The notes under the pieces: generated by a model
Told to the model about the DNA's origin: nothing
What the model saw: only the letters and a program-made list of their open reading frames with translations
The model's database searches: none
Program-made: the position numbers and the translations under genes
Part shown: positions 46,231 to 57,986 of the stretch, in pieces
Layout: each line of letters starts with the position of its first letter
How positions within the stretch are numbered: position 1 is the stretch's first letter
Assembly: GCF_963678635.1 (NCBI RefSeq)
Contig: NC_087071.1
Location: 37,096,438-37,160,437, forward strand
Origin: Symsagittifera roscoffensis
Lineage: Eukaryota > Xenacoelomorpha > Acoela > Convolutidae
Direction of reading: 5' to 3'
Length of the DNA: 64,000 nucleotides

Positions 46231-46937
46231 CCCGGGTCGAGATCCCGCTCAAAAACCGCTCAAGATATGGGTGGTTTGAGCGGTTTTTTAGCAAGATTTG
46301 AGCGGTTTGAGCGGTTTGGGCGTTTTTTTTGGAAAAACTGCTCAAACCGCTCAAATCTTGCTTAGAAAACCGCTCAAAAACCGCTCATTTCTTGCGGTAG
46401 TTTTTGAACGGTTTCTCAAGCAAGATTTGAGCGGTTTTTAAGCGGTTTTTGAGAGGTCTTATAAAGAAAACCGATAAAAACCAACAAAAAGGCCTGGAAA
46501 GGTAATGTGACCCCGGGTTGACCTCCATAAACCGAAAATGCTTATCTTACAATTCCCCACACCAAAAAAGCTTATCATACAATTGCCTGCATCAAATGTA
46601 TGGAAAAATGCTAATCATACAATTTTCATACAATTTCAAAAAACCATTGAAAAAAGATTCAATCTAGTTTCGGTTTCTGAGCGGTTTTTGAACGGTTTAT
46701 CTAAAAAAACCGCTCAAAAACCGCGCAAGATTTGAACGGTTTTGAGCGGTTTTTTGGATAAACGGCTCAAAACCGTTCAAATCTAGCGCGGTTTTTGAGC
46801 GTTTTTTTTTTAGATAAACCGTTCAAAAACCGCTCAAACCGCTCATTTTGAAGCAAGATTTTGAGCGTAATTGTCTAAAAAAATCGCTCAAACCGCTCAA
46901 ATCTTGCTTCAAATTAGGTGAAAAATCTCGACTCGGG
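46231..46937. mobile_element. CCCGGGT-TIR transposon (family C, copy 3)
   Basis: Ends CCCGGGTCGAGATCC and AAAATCTCGACTCGGG, AT duplicated at 46229-46230 and 46938-46939. The interior consists of GAGCGGTTTTTGAGCGG-like units and their inverse around GCAAGATTTGAGCGG. A truncated family B end (CCCGGGTTGACC..., 46512 to about 46675) has entered the middle. Confidence 0.85.
46512..46675. mobile_element. Truncated family B end nested in family C
   Basis: Begins CCCGGGTTGACCTCCATA and follows the right-end sequence of family B (AATGCTTATCTTACAATTCC, TGTATGGAAAAATGC). The other end is missing, so it is a truncated copy. Confidence 0.7.
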
Positions 46938-46939
46938 AT

Positions 46940-47890
46940 ACGAGAAATCTTGTTGTCATATCGTAGCCGGCTTAATCTTTGGCTGGCTTAGACGCCATCA
47001 AAAGTGTGATTGGTTCTTACAAACTCTTTAATAGTTATGCATGCATGCTTGTAGTGTGTTCGAAATGAGTTCTTTCCGCAAGGGTCCATCAAAACCAAAT
47101 CAAGTTTGTGAGATTAAATGCTATGTTGTTTTCCTCGCCTATACTTGGTGAGGAAGTTTCGACGACGGAAGGTTCGAATGATGAAAAACTTTCCGAGTAA
47201 TTAAAAAATACATATAAGAGCTGCTTAAGTCATAAAATTTTGTTCGTTGAAGGGTTTATGAAATCGGGGCAAAAGGACGTTTTAGCGTTTTTATAGGCAG
47301 TTCGTCATGACTGGTTAGCTCACGTATCAGCCCAACTGTGGTTTTTCTTGCAATTCTGTTCTTTGCTTTTTTTTAAATATTCAATTTAATCAATCGGGGT
47401 TTGATTACTTTCAAAGAAATGCTACCAATTTCTTCTCGATTCTTGAATATTTAATTCGGATTTGCTAAATTTATTTTTCCATCATTCAATCATGAGAAAG
47501 TCTTCCCAAGTTTAGTATGTTTAGAATGTAGTCACTGAATTAACTAAATCGAACTAGTATCGTCCTAACGGTTAGTAATTCTTATCGGATCTCTTTCACT
47601 AATTCTCCCGTTGGTGTCTAGTAGCGAATTGGAACCAATTTAGAGAATTTAATAAACGGTTACGTTGTTGTGGTCTGATGTTTTTTGTACTTCATTTTAA
47701 TCATTTTCTTTCCAGGTTTTTGTCTGACCTTTAACATAATATTTTCCTTCTAGCTGACTTTTTAATTAGTGTTTTAACAATAAAGTAATTCACTTTTTCA
47801 AGCTATCCTCATTTCTTTTAAATTGAGTTATTTATAGCAATAGAATATTTATCATGATGCAGCCAAGCAAAAGTGAATCAAGTGTCAGAT
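46940..47890. other. Unassigned DNA
   Basis: No supported gene or bounded repeat. Confidence 0.35.
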
Positions 47891-47899
47891 GCGTTCCAA

Positions 47900-49020
47900 A
47901 ATTCTGACAGAACCACACAATTGACCCCTCAATTCCGTGGGAAGATTGGAGAGATCTCCTTCAATTAGCAGTATTAAATAATGAGAATAAAGATATAGAT
48001 CTTTTGCTAAATCCAGTGGAAATAATTCCGACTACTCGCTTATCTTAGAAAACGCACTTGAGGGCACCGAAACAGACGATTCATTTCGACAACCGAAACC
48101 GACAATTCAAAGCGACAACCGTCCGGACGAGTCTGGCAAGAAACTGAGATCATTGTTATATCCATCCTTCGGATCAGGAGGTAAAAGAGTTTTTAATAAA
48201 AAATTCACGAGGCCAAGGTTCTCATTTGCTCATCCAGAATTGGCTTAACGATTTTTGGGAAGTTCTCGCAACCACGTTTGTCGAAAAGGCAAACATTACT
48301 TTTGAAAGACACACGCTCTTAAACAGGAAACACAAAAAAAAGATACTCTAGAACAGTTTGGGGTACCTTGGCAGAAATTGCAAAGAACGGCGACATATCT
48401 TTTGGAGAGGATAAATGGATAAGGGATATTTTCGTCAACAACGAAAAAACTACGACCTTCAGAGAAAAAGTATCAGAGAAACTCTTGCAGACAAGAAAAG
48501 AATCAGCAACCATCTGAAAATGCCAAGCAATTTTAAAACATCTGGAAAATTTGTACATAACAGCAGAAGACAATTAATGTCAAAAAAGAAGCAGCAACGA
48601 TTACTCTGTGCTAAACGTTACAACTATTTATGGTGAAGATGGAAAGTAAATGAAGAAATGTTATGAGTAAGAATTCGAGTAGATTCTGCCAGTCCCGTCA
48701 GTTTCATAAAGAGAAACGTTTTACGCTATTCGAAGTTGGGAAACTATTATGTTAAAATACATCCAGTGGACCAAGAAACCAAGGCTGTTTCATGCGAACT
48801 CACAGACACACCAACCAAGATCATCGGAAAAATTGTAGGTCCAATGGATGGTACAATAAAGGTTGCTCCTTCTTCCTAACAGAAGATCAGGAACAAAATA
48901 TCTTGGCAAAAACAACCTCCCTTCATTCGGAATAGAACTAGCTCAGAAAAACTGCCCATATCACATTTTTCATCACATAATCAATCTTTTCTATAAAACC
49001 CTTACATCCCTCAAAAAAGG
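47900..49020 (+). pseudogene. Gypsy element 3 remnant: gag and protease
   Basis: Plus-strand pieces in several frames: SIPWEDWRDLLQLAVLNN (gag start), GEDKWIRDIFVNNEKTTTFR and VSEKLLQTRKESATI (capsid end, about 48405-48520), AILKHLENLYITAED, then VDSASPVSFIKRNVLR (about 48680), an aspartic protease active site with the DSG Gly replaced by Ala. NILGKNNLPSFGIELAQK (about 48895-48950) is the protease C-terminal strand, parallel to elements 1 and 2. No LTRs, RT or integrase follow; it is an old, truncated fragment. Confidence 0.7.
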
Positions 49021-49117
49021 ATACAAAAAGAATTTTCAACAAATTCATAAGTTCATTCATTCGGATTGAAAAAATAAAGAATCATTGCAATTAGTTTTCG
49101 TGCCTTAAGTTAAGCTT

Positions 49118-49521
49118 AAATAAGCTATTGTAGGCATGCGCGCTGAATTTTTCAGCTCAAAACTGAAACAAAAATCAAAATGAAACTTCCAAAATTGGTT
49201 TTGTTTGGCACTGAGTAGTTTTGAAAACTTTTAAATAAATTTTCCGAATCATGACTGAACGGGCTTCAAAATCATACATTCCTAAACTCATTCCAATGAT
49301 CTAAAGTGGAATTTGATTTTGCGTGGAAAACAAAAAGAAAAAAAGAAAGAGTTGAGAAAAGTATCGTTTTAATGCCTTTTCAGTCATGATTCGGAAAACA
49401 TTTTTTAAACTTCGAAAAACTACTCAGTGCCGGAAAAATCCGGTTTGAAACTTTAAGTTTTGATTTTTGATCTAACTTCGAGTTAGTAAATTTGGCGCGT
49501 AGGCTTACAGTAGCTATTTAG
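49118..49521. repeat. Inverted-repeat element with arms of about 150 bp
   Basis: The left arm (TAAGCTATTGTAGGCATGCG, GGCACTGAGTAGTTTTGAAA, TTTTCCGAATCATGACTGAA) is inverted in the right arm (49372-49521, read in reverse: TAGCTACTGTAAGCCTACGC, GGCACTGAGTAGTTTTTCGA, TTTTCCGAATCATGACTGAA). The short spacer has no gene. Foldback-type or Tc1-like MITE; the flanking duplication is unclear. Confidence 0.7.
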
Positions 49522-51333
49522 TCTTCATTTAGACCACAAAAACTTAGTTTTAGTCAAATAAGGATTTTATTGGAGTTTTTTAGCGCCATTTTGGTATCAA
49601 AACTTAAAAAAAAAAAAAAGTTATGAATTTTTTTATTTTTTTTTTCGATTCTTTTTCATCTGCTTAGACTGTTTTCGCAAAAAACTGTTTTCCAATTGGC
49701 CTAGCTGACTATGAACGTTTAACATGCCTCATTTTAATTTTTCGTGCATATTTTTTTTCTACCACTCAAAAAAAATGACACTGATTTGAAAATAACAATT
49801 ACTCAACATTTTTTTAGACTGGTTGAATCATTCTATGCTAATTGCATTGTAACTAGCTATCCTTTTTGATTTTTAAAAATTTATAGCATTTTTACCTTTT
49901 GAAACTTGATTATCTTTTGAAACTTGAGTGATTATTTGGTTAGGCCGCTTAATCAACGACAACTGACAGTTCTTAGGCTCAAATTTTTGAAAACTTCATC
50001 TGATATTTTCTTAATTTCATCAAATTATTTATAATTTTCTCATTTGCAAGAAAACATTGAATGGAAACATTGAATCATCTCAAACAGATGATTTTTCAGG
50101 AAATAGATTTGTTTAGTAGAGACCAGACAGCTGTTAGATCATTTTTTGCTCTCTAAATTCCATAAAAAAATAGTAATAATTGGACTTCCGAAAATGCTTT
50201 TTCAGAAAATTTCAAGTTGATAGTATTAGCTGATCGGAATATCTACCAATTTGCACGAAAATTTCCCATCAATACCTTTTTCACAACTTTTTCGTAAACG
50301 CCTTGAAAAAAGGATCTACAATAGACGCTACAATTTTTCGGAAAAAAGCTTGCTAAACAAAATCAATTCTGTTTCAGATCCAAAACTATTACAACAGATG
50401 CTTTTTATTGTTGATTGATAAAAATAAGCATCGTTGGAAAAACCACTCGGTTTTAAGTTGATGCATCTGAATAAACTACAAAACTTCTGCTTCTGTCGCA
50501 TATCGAAATTATTACAAATTGCTGAGGCATATAAGCTAGAAAGGTCTTCTTCTAGTTTGATGAAATTTTCAATTTGAAAAACATCAAAGAGCGTACGTTT
50601 CGAGGCATAAATCCAAATTTGATGGTATAATATTCGGATGTTCACAATTTTCAGAGTCAATAGCCACAACTATTAAAATCTTATATTTCATTACGAGGCC
50701 AAACTGTGCACTGGATAGGAGCACAATTTTGGGTCTGTATGTTCCTTGATTCCAGAGACAAGTCTTTAAACATGTGAAAATTTTGTCGGAACGATCAAAG
50801 GAAAGTAAAGAACAAAAGAACAACAAAGGGAGCGTCCTGGTTGCGGAATCCGCTTACAACGCACAAAATGCACAGTTTGGCCTCGCAATGTTAAAAAAGA
50901 AAAACCAGCCGCTCTCAACTAATTACTGAGATGTTTACGTACGTAGATGATGAAGTTTTTTCAAGTTTAGTTTTTTTTTAATTTCATAAGACCGCCGAAA
51001 AACCATAAACGCAGCAATTTTTTGTTTCTAGGCAACTAATAAAACCCACTCACTCGAAGACTAAGAAAAACAGCTTTGGTAAGAGGTCAGGTGCAAGCAT
51101 TTGTACAAAAAAAAATCATTAACAGCTAGTACATATAGACGATTTATCCACAAGGGAAAACATTAACAGAGGAGCTGTTCAGCGATTCACGGAGAACTGC
51201 TGTTGTGCCCCTATTTAATAACTACTTCCAATTCTTTCGGTTATTGTTCTGGGCTGAGTAATAAATAATGACTCAACTCAAGCAGCTAGCACGAGTTGAA
51301 TTTTCTCTCTTTGATACGCTTGAAAACAAGATA
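49522..51333. other. Unassigned DNA
   Basis: AT-rich. An open minus-strand stretch at 50328-50669 has no recognisable domain and is not called as a gene. Confidence 0.35.
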
Positions 51334-51823
51334 AGCAAGACTGCTCGTATCAGAGGCAAAGCCCTGAATTTTTCGACTGCCTTTTAGCAGTAATAACAAG
51401 AAAACAATAAATATAACAAAATGAATTGACACTTTTTCGCAATTCAGTTTTTCTGTGAAAATCATCCCACCAGACGTCATATAAAATTTTTAGTGACAGA
51501 TTTCTCTCGTAGTAACAAATCAATTATGGCATTTAAGCTTCCTTCATCCAACTTGGAACGATTTCCAAGACGGATTAAATCTCAGCGCGCTAAATATCGC
51601 GCGCTAACTATCCCAAATTGGCCAAAATGGCAATCTTTAAACCCATATTACTTTACAAAAAATGATGACAGTTAAAATTTTTTTTCCAAATTTAAGCGCA
51701 GGACGACAATACCTTTTGAAAGATTTAAAAAATTCCTTCAAAAATGGCTAGTTAAAAAGTCAAAATTTGTGAAGAAAAAAACCCACCCCACTCCGTTACT
51801 TTCGTTACAAAAGTCGGAACAAA
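51334..51823 (-). mobile_element. HINE-like repeat (family A, copy 4)
   Basis: Inverted copy: AGCAAGACTGCTCGTATCAG at the left, AAAAGTCGGAACAA at the right, with the GCGCGCTAAATATCGCGCGC core. The right part has lost the CTTTCGATACGAAAG hairpin. Confidence 0.7.
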
Positions 51824-52435
51824 AATAGTCTAATGATTTTTTTCAAAGCAACGAACGCTTTCTCAGGAATTCTAAGAAAATCATAAGTCTTTCAAACGAT
51901 TTATATAACCTCACTTGAAAACAATTCATTATAATCATTAGATGTAGCGACAGGGTAATATGTACATCAATTAGAAGAAATTTAGAAAGTCAGTAAGCCG
52001 ACAAATTTGTCAAAACTTCTTCAGCATGCTACTATTGATTTATTTAAAATAAAATAAAACTAAAACAAATTTTGAAAAAGTAGATTTATTCCCGGACAAT
52101 CGCAAGCAAGTTGATTTTGTTTTGTCCGGGGAAAAAATCTATTTTTTCCCGGACAATTGTTCCAGTTAGAAAAATCAAATTATTCCAGTTAGAAAAATCT
52201 AAATCTGTATTAGCAATCATTGCAATACATGTAGTTTAACAAAACTTCCTACTTATTTACCAGATCAAGTTTATCTGAAGCAACTTTAAACGATTAAATT
52301 GTCTGAAAACTAAACTTCTTAGCTGTTTATGAGCATGTATGTTTAGTTAGCAGTCTACTTACAGAACACACACTTTCAAATATATTAGATAAATGACATT
52401 ACATTATAAAAAAATGATCTTAAATGATCCATGAC
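51824..52435. other. Unassigned DNA 3' of the 52.4-kb exon
   Basis: Includes two short copies of a CCCGGACAAT-containing segment (52092 and 52149). May contain the 3' UTR of the minus-strand exon at 52436-52864. Confidence 0.35.
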
Positions 52436-52864
52436 TTATTGGAGCATTTCAAATGCATAAATATCTTTCGATACAAGTTGCTTGAGAACAGTTTCTTCGT
52501 CACCGTTTAAATACTGGGACTTGATTTTAGCTAAATCTTCCATTTCCATTTCAAATAGTTTGATCAAAATAACGCAGCACTCTATGTTGGAAGGGTTCAT
52601 ATGGAATCCTTTGATCGCAAAACTTAGCGCGTCAAGAGCGAAATAATTAACTGGTAGAGCGGCTGATAGTTCTAAACAACTACGTGCAGCACCAGCACAT
52701 TCGTTGGATATTTCTTCGCGCTTCTTCCCCCGAACAGCAGGTTTCGTCTCCGTGTTCAAAATCTGTTTATATTCTGCCAGGAGAGGACAAATTTTTGCTT
52801 TCAATTTTTGAATAACTGACCCAGCCGAGGACATCTTAGCGACTACTTCCGTCAGTTGATCAGT
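52436..52864 (-). CDS. Unrecognised protein-coding terminal exon
   Basis: A minus-strand open frame ending in TAA at 52436. The acceptor TTTTGTTTTTAG (ending 52865) opens an exon that reads TDQLTEVVAKMSSAG and continues in frame. It could equally start at the internal Met (52834), giving 132 residues. Composition is well balanced (AALPVNYFALDALSFAIKGF, IECCVILIKLFEMEMEDLAK) and looks helical, unlike the surrounding DNA, so it is probably a real gene end. No domain recognised. A family A repeat begins about ten bases upstream of the acceptor, inside the intron or 5' flank. Confidence 0.5.
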   Translation of the reverse strand, partial: TDQLTEVVAKMSSAGSVIQKLKAKICPLLAEYKQILNTETKPAVRGKKREEISNECAGAARSCLELSAALPVNYFALDALSFAIKGFHMNPSNIECCVILIKLFEMEMEDLAKIKSQYLNGDEETVLKQLVSKDIYAFEMLQ

Positions 52865-52875
52865 CTAAAAACAAA

Positions 52876-53395
52876 ACAAGACTGCTCGAATGAGGGCGAA
52901 GCCCTGAAGGTTCCGACTGCCTTTTAAGGTTTATTCAGCAGCAGTAATACATAAAAAAAATTAAATGAAATAAGATAAAATGAAATTTTTTCCTAAAATT
53001 CCCCCCACACGCCATATAAAGTACAAAAAGATAGATTTCGTTCCTTGCAACAAATCAATTATGGCAAATAAGCTTCGTTTAACCACTTTGGAACGATTTA
53101 TAAGACGGATTAAATCTCCGCTTAGGCGTTAATAGCGCGAATTATATTGCGCGTTAATTGTCCCAAATTGGTCAAAATGGCCAAAATGGCAATCTTTAAA
53201 CCCTCATAACTTCATGAAAAATGATCACGGGTGAAATATCTTCTCACATTTAAGCTCAGGACAACAATATATTTTGAATGATATAAAAAAATTCCGTCAA
53301 AAATGGCTAGTTAAAAAGTCGAAATTTGTCTGAAGAAAAAAAAACCCACCCCGAGCACAAATATTCCGTTACTTTCGTATCGAAAGTCGGAACAA
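52876..53395 (-). mobile_element. HINE-like repeat (family A, copy 5)
   Basis: Full-length inverted copy: ACAAGACTGCTCGAATGAGG...CGAAGCCCTGAAGGTTCCGA at the left, TACTTTCGTATCGAAAGTCG-GAACAA at the right. It abuts the splice acceptor of the exon at 52864. Confidence 0.8.
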
Positions 53396-53508
53396 TAATG
53401 GGTGATTTTGTTGTAATTAACTTAATGGATCTTTTAAACCTTTAACTTCAGAAAACGAACATTAACCATTGAGATTTTTTTTCTCAGATCAATTTTATCT
53501 TAACTAAT

Positions 53509-53925
53509 TGTCCCGACTTTCGAAGATATAAGCTCGAGGTGGTTTTTTCTTCAGACTTATTTTGAGTCTAACACTTTTTGGCGGCTTATACCTTTCGAAA
53601 GGTATTGTTGCCTTGAGTTCAAATTAAAAAAATTTGTCACCTGTGATTGTTCTTCTTAAAGTTATGGGGTTTTAAAGATTGCTAATTTGGCTTGAAGCAG
53701 GCTACATGCTTAATTGCTACGCTACTAGGGTTGAAATTTATCACTTAGAACTTTATATGGCCTTTGGGGGATGACTTTCAGAAAATAAACTGATTTTCAA
53801 AAGTTTATAGATCTTTCTTCTTTCAATTTTTTTGACAAAATCATCAATATTTTTTAAAGCAAACACTGATCCACAGACTTTAAAAGGTAGTCGTAACATT
53901 CAGCCCTGATGCGACCAATCTTGTT
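53509..53925 (+). mobile_element. HINE-like repeat (family A, copy 6, degraded)
   Basis: Starts TTGTCCCGACTTTCGAAG, ends AGGTAGTCGTAACATTCAG...GACCAATCTTGTT. It is opposite in orientation to copy 5, leaving about 110 bp between them, and has lost the central GCGCG palindrome. Confidence 0.6.
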
Positions 53926-54262
53926 TAAATTTATGACGGATTAATTACATTCTTGTTTAAAAAAATCAGGAAGAGCTCAAAATTTGTTTAATTGATTATC
54001 CAATTCAGCTGAAATCGGTTTTCCTCAGCTTATGTGGATCAGTCAGTTACCAATTTAGCCAAAAAACTAGTTTTCAGATAAGTTTTAGCCATCGATGCTC
54101 TATTTACCCATAGTGCTCATTCCGAAGACGGCAAATTAACGCAAATTTTTCGAAGACAACATACTAACACAAATTTCTTGCCACAAAAAAATCATTGCCA
54201 ATTGCACCTTGGACAAGTTAAACTATACTTTTTTTACCAATTCAAAAAAATCTCAATATAAC

Positions 54263-54725
54263 AACAAGACTGCATGTTTATCAGGGCAAAGCGCCGATTG
54301 CCGTAAATTGTCGATCAGAAGTTTTTTAGTTTAAAAAGTTTTTAAAAAAATTGAAAAATTGATAGAAATTCCCTAACTAAAAATATTATTTTCATTTTTA
54401 TCCCCACAAACTATGTATAGTACTATGCATTATAGTTTAAAAGTGTTAATGATTAGAAGCGAACTGTTTGCCTCAGTTCACTTTGAGCTGATACAACTGG
54501 CCTCTTACGCTGTAATAGAACGAACTAGATCGCACGCTAATTATCACAATCTGGATTAAAATCGCCAAAGTAGTCCCAAGCTCAAACCATTATAACTTTG
54601 TGAAAAATGAACACATGTAAACAATCTGCTTTTACTTGAGCTCCAGACATCAATGTCAAAAATTGACTGAATAAAAAACACCCCATGCATAATTATTCCG
54701 CACTTTATTCCATAATCGGAACAAT
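54263..54725 (-). mobile_element. HINE-like repeat (family A, copy 7, highly diverged)
   Basis: AACAAGACTGCATGTTTATC-AGGGCAAAGCGC at the left and CATAATCGGAACAATAA at the right, with faint interior similarity (AGAACGAACTAGATCGCACG for the core). Old copy. Confidence 0.5.
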
Positions 54726-55782
54726 AAATCTGTTTTGTGCAAAACGAAAATTGTTTTCCTCATTGTAATTACATGTAGAAAAGTCAAGTTATTCTGAAAT
54801 TTATACAATTTTGATCACTTTTTTTGGACCGATACTGTTTCATAAAATATCTAATCATTGCTTAAAAATCAGTTCAATGTTGTGTGATTTAAAACTGATG
54901 TATCCAGTTTAAAATTCAATTTCCGTGTAAAAAACATGATTGAGTGATTCAATTTTTTTTGTTCTTTTTAAACCTAATCTAAGCTCGTTAACTGATATTA
55001 TTCTTCATTTCGGACTGTTTCTTGCATAAGACTGTTGATCATATACAAAAAATATCATTTGAAAAAGAAGATGTAACCTGGAGCCAATACAAAAAGATCT
55101 TTGAAAATTTTTCACTAAAAAAGATTCCGAAGTAGAACAAATAGACCCAAAAGTTTTAGAACATACCATGAGAGATTAATTACAGCTAAAAATCAACAAA
55201 CCGCAGGTGACAATTAGTACGTGAGTGGATCGACAAGAAATCGCAGAGGTGGCAACTCAAGAAGCCATCGTAATAGAGGTACAAGTAGGAGGAAATAAAT
55301 GATCAAAATACCTAACCTGAAAGCAAGACTCCAAAAGGAAAAAAAATAAAAGATGATCAAAATATAAACCCCTGATGGTAGGTAGGTTAATGAGCTCATT
55401 TTCTCAGTATAGAAAGCGATAAAAAGATTAAAATGACTGATGAAAAAAAACGTTCAAAACTCATTAATTGAAACCGATGCAGCAAAAACAATCATATCTA
55501 TGAGACGTTAAAAAGTCTCTTGATCCGATACAGTGAGTGAAAGAACGAAGTCAAAATCAAGAAAGTGACCAAAGTTTCACGGTAATAAGATATGATCCGA
55601 AAAAAGCAACATATCTTATTTATTTACCGCTGAGTGAAATTGAAATTTTTTTGGCTCAAAATAAATGTCATGGGTGATTACATACCTTGTTTATTTGGAA
55701 TTCAAGCACTGTATAGTATTAGACATAGTTTGAAACATTCTAAAAATGAAAAAAAACACTTTTCGATTGACAGCAAAAAAAA
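54726..55782. other. Unassigned DNA
   Basis: The purine-rich 55040-55620 part looks like decayed coding or retroelement sequence, but no domain could be recognised. Confidence 0.3.
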
Positions 55783-56305
55783 ACAAGACTGCTCGTATCA
55801 GGGCGAAGTCGTGAATGTTCCGACTGCCTTTTAGGGTTTATGGAGCACTAATAACATTAAAAAACTCAATGAAATAAAACGAAATGAAAAAAACTTTTCT
55901 AAAATTTGAAAATTTTTATGAAAATCATCCCCCCCACACGCCATATAAAGTACAAAATGAAAAATTTCGCTCCTTGTAACAAATCAATTATGGCAAATAA
56001 GCTTCGTTGGAACGATTTCTAAGACGGATTAATTCTCCGCTTACGCGTTAATAGCGCGAAATATATCGCGCGTTAATTGTCCCAAATTGGCCAAAATGGC
56101 AACCTTTAAACCCCCATAACTTTACAAAAAATGATCACAGGTAAAATATCTTTTCAAATTTAAGCTCAGGACAACAATGGCTTTCGAATGATATAAAAAA
56201 GTTCTGTCAAAAATGGCTAGTTTAAAAGTCGAAATTTGTCTGAAGAAAAAAAATCCAACCCGAGCACAAATATTCCGTTACTTTCGTATCGAAAGTCGGA
56301 ACAAC
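55783..56305 (-). mobile_element. HINE-like repeat (family A, copy 8)
   Basis: Full-length inverted copy: AACAAGACTGCTCGTATCAG-GGCGAAG...TGTTCCGACTGCC at the left, CTTTCGTATCGAAAGTCGGA-ACAA at the right, with the AGCGCGAAATATATCGCGCG core. Confidence 0.8.
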
Positions 56306-56785
56306 AAGCCACAGACGAATCGAAGTCAAGATGGACCGGTCAAGAATTTTAGAATCGGAGCATCAACAAGTAGAAAATCTATTAAAAGAGCAAACGTTAC
56401 AGACAAGATACTAAATAAATAAACTGACCTAGAAATAATCACCGACTATATATAAGATTTGAACACACAACTCATTATAGTTCAAGAAAACCTATCAAGG
56501 TCGAATGACCCAATATAAGATATGAAAAATAATCATCTGAGCACATTTACACATTGCTCAAAACATAACAATGCTCGAAACATAACAAGAGTGAGCAAGG
56601 CTATAAATTTCACAATCCAGAGAAGCAGTAAATTTGAAAAAATTGTGGCAATTGTCTTGATTGAATCAAAAAGTAAGAAAAGAAGAATGAAACCCAGTTA
56701 CAACCATTCTATCGAAAGAACCAAGAGATTTGATGAACCCAATTATACTTAAAACTTTGTCATTTTTGATCCCCCTAAATTTCCT
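56306..56785. other. Unassigned DNA
   Basis: Purine-rich with short open frames of no recognisable family; resembles the stretch before copy 8 and may be one older sequence split by it. Confidence 0.3.
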
Positions 56786-56995
56786 GGCAAAATTTTTGGA
56801 CAGACAGAATTAATTAAAATTAGCAATTTTTTTTCAATTTTGAGTAACTTTTGCATGCAAATTTGAGTTTTAGGGTGACATTGAGTCATATTTTTTCTCT
56901 GAAAAATTAGCTTTTGCATGCAGAAACTTTCTGAAATAGATCGTTTGCTCTTTTTAATTAATTCTGTCTGTTCCAACTTTTTGCAACTCTCTATA
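56786..56995. mobile_element. Small TIR element (family F, copy 1)
   Basis: Left GGACAGACAGAATTAATTAA is inverted at the right (TTAATTAATTCTGTCTGTTCC), followed by TTTTTGCAACTCTCTATA. TTTTGCATGCA motifs lie inside. Same family as 57779-57986. Non-coding. Confidence 0.65.
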
Positions 56996-57726
56996 TGTGA
57001 CCGCCCAACCCCTTCTCAATTGTGGTTGTCAAAGTTTTCTAAGGGTTTTTCGTTGGAACTATTTTGCGACGTATATTTTTTGCTGTTTTACCCTCCAAGT
57101 TATGTAAAGACGCCTTTAGCGCCCATTTACACAAAATTTAAGAGAGGAGCCTGTTTATGCCAGGTTTTTTAGGAAACTTGCGAGCGGCGCAGAGCTTTTT
57201 TTTTTGCAAAAACGGATCTTCGCTTTTTTGTTTACGTCGATTTTTTTAAATTTTTTTGTATTCGTCGCTTTTTCAGGATGCGAAACTATTCATCACTTTT
57301 TTGGATGCAAAATCTGAAGCCGAACAACCTTGAAATTTTTGTCAGACCAAATTCAAATTGCGAGATTGTCAATTATCCGATGATTATGCAAGCCTAGTTT
57401 TTCAATACTGCGATGAGCTTCCAGATTTTACTATAAAACAGTTAGAAAATAAGTTAAAAAATCGGACAACAACAAAAAAAAACAGATTAGGCCGCCCAAA
57501 AATAAACAAACGGAAGTGAAGATTCTGATCAAATTATTCAAAAATTGGAAACTAATCGCAGAAGTACATGAGCCACCTTGAGCAATAATTGTCCTGTTTC
57601 AAGAGGTTTACTATTAGACGCTTCGAATGCAATTGCCTGATGATGTTATAGGTTTTGCGCGAAACTCTGCTTTCTGAACTTTCGACGATGTTTATTTCAG
57701 TTTTAATTTCCGTTGATGTCCAAACA

Positions 57727-57772
57727 GTTGTTCTTTTTAATTAATTCTGTCTGTCCCAACTGTTTGCAATAT
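57727..57772. mobile_element. Family F end fragment
   Basis: TTCTTTTTAATTAATTCTGT-CTGTCCCAACTGTTTGCAATA is a family F right end without its left half, just before the complete copy. Confidence 0.5.
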
Positions 57773-57778
57773 AATTAG

Positions 57779-57986
57779 TAGCAAAAAGTTCGGACAGACA
57801 AAATTATTTAAAAAGAGCAAATGACCTTCTTCAGACAATTTTTACATGCAAACGCTAATTTTTCAGACAGAAAATTTGTTTCAATGTCACCTAAAAACTC
57901 AAATTTGCATGCAAAAATAGCTCAAAAATGGCAGGTTGCTCTTTTTAATTATTTTTGTCTGTCCGAATTTTTTGCAACTCTCTATA
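57779..57986. mobile_element. Small TIR element (family F, copy 2)
   Basis: Inverted ends of about 38 bp: GCAAAAAGTTCGGACAGACA...AAAAAGAGCAA, matched by TTGCTCTTTTTAATTA...TGTCTGTCCGAATTTTTTGC. Two GCATGCAAA-type motifs inside. Non-coding; superfamily unclear. Confidence 0.75.
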
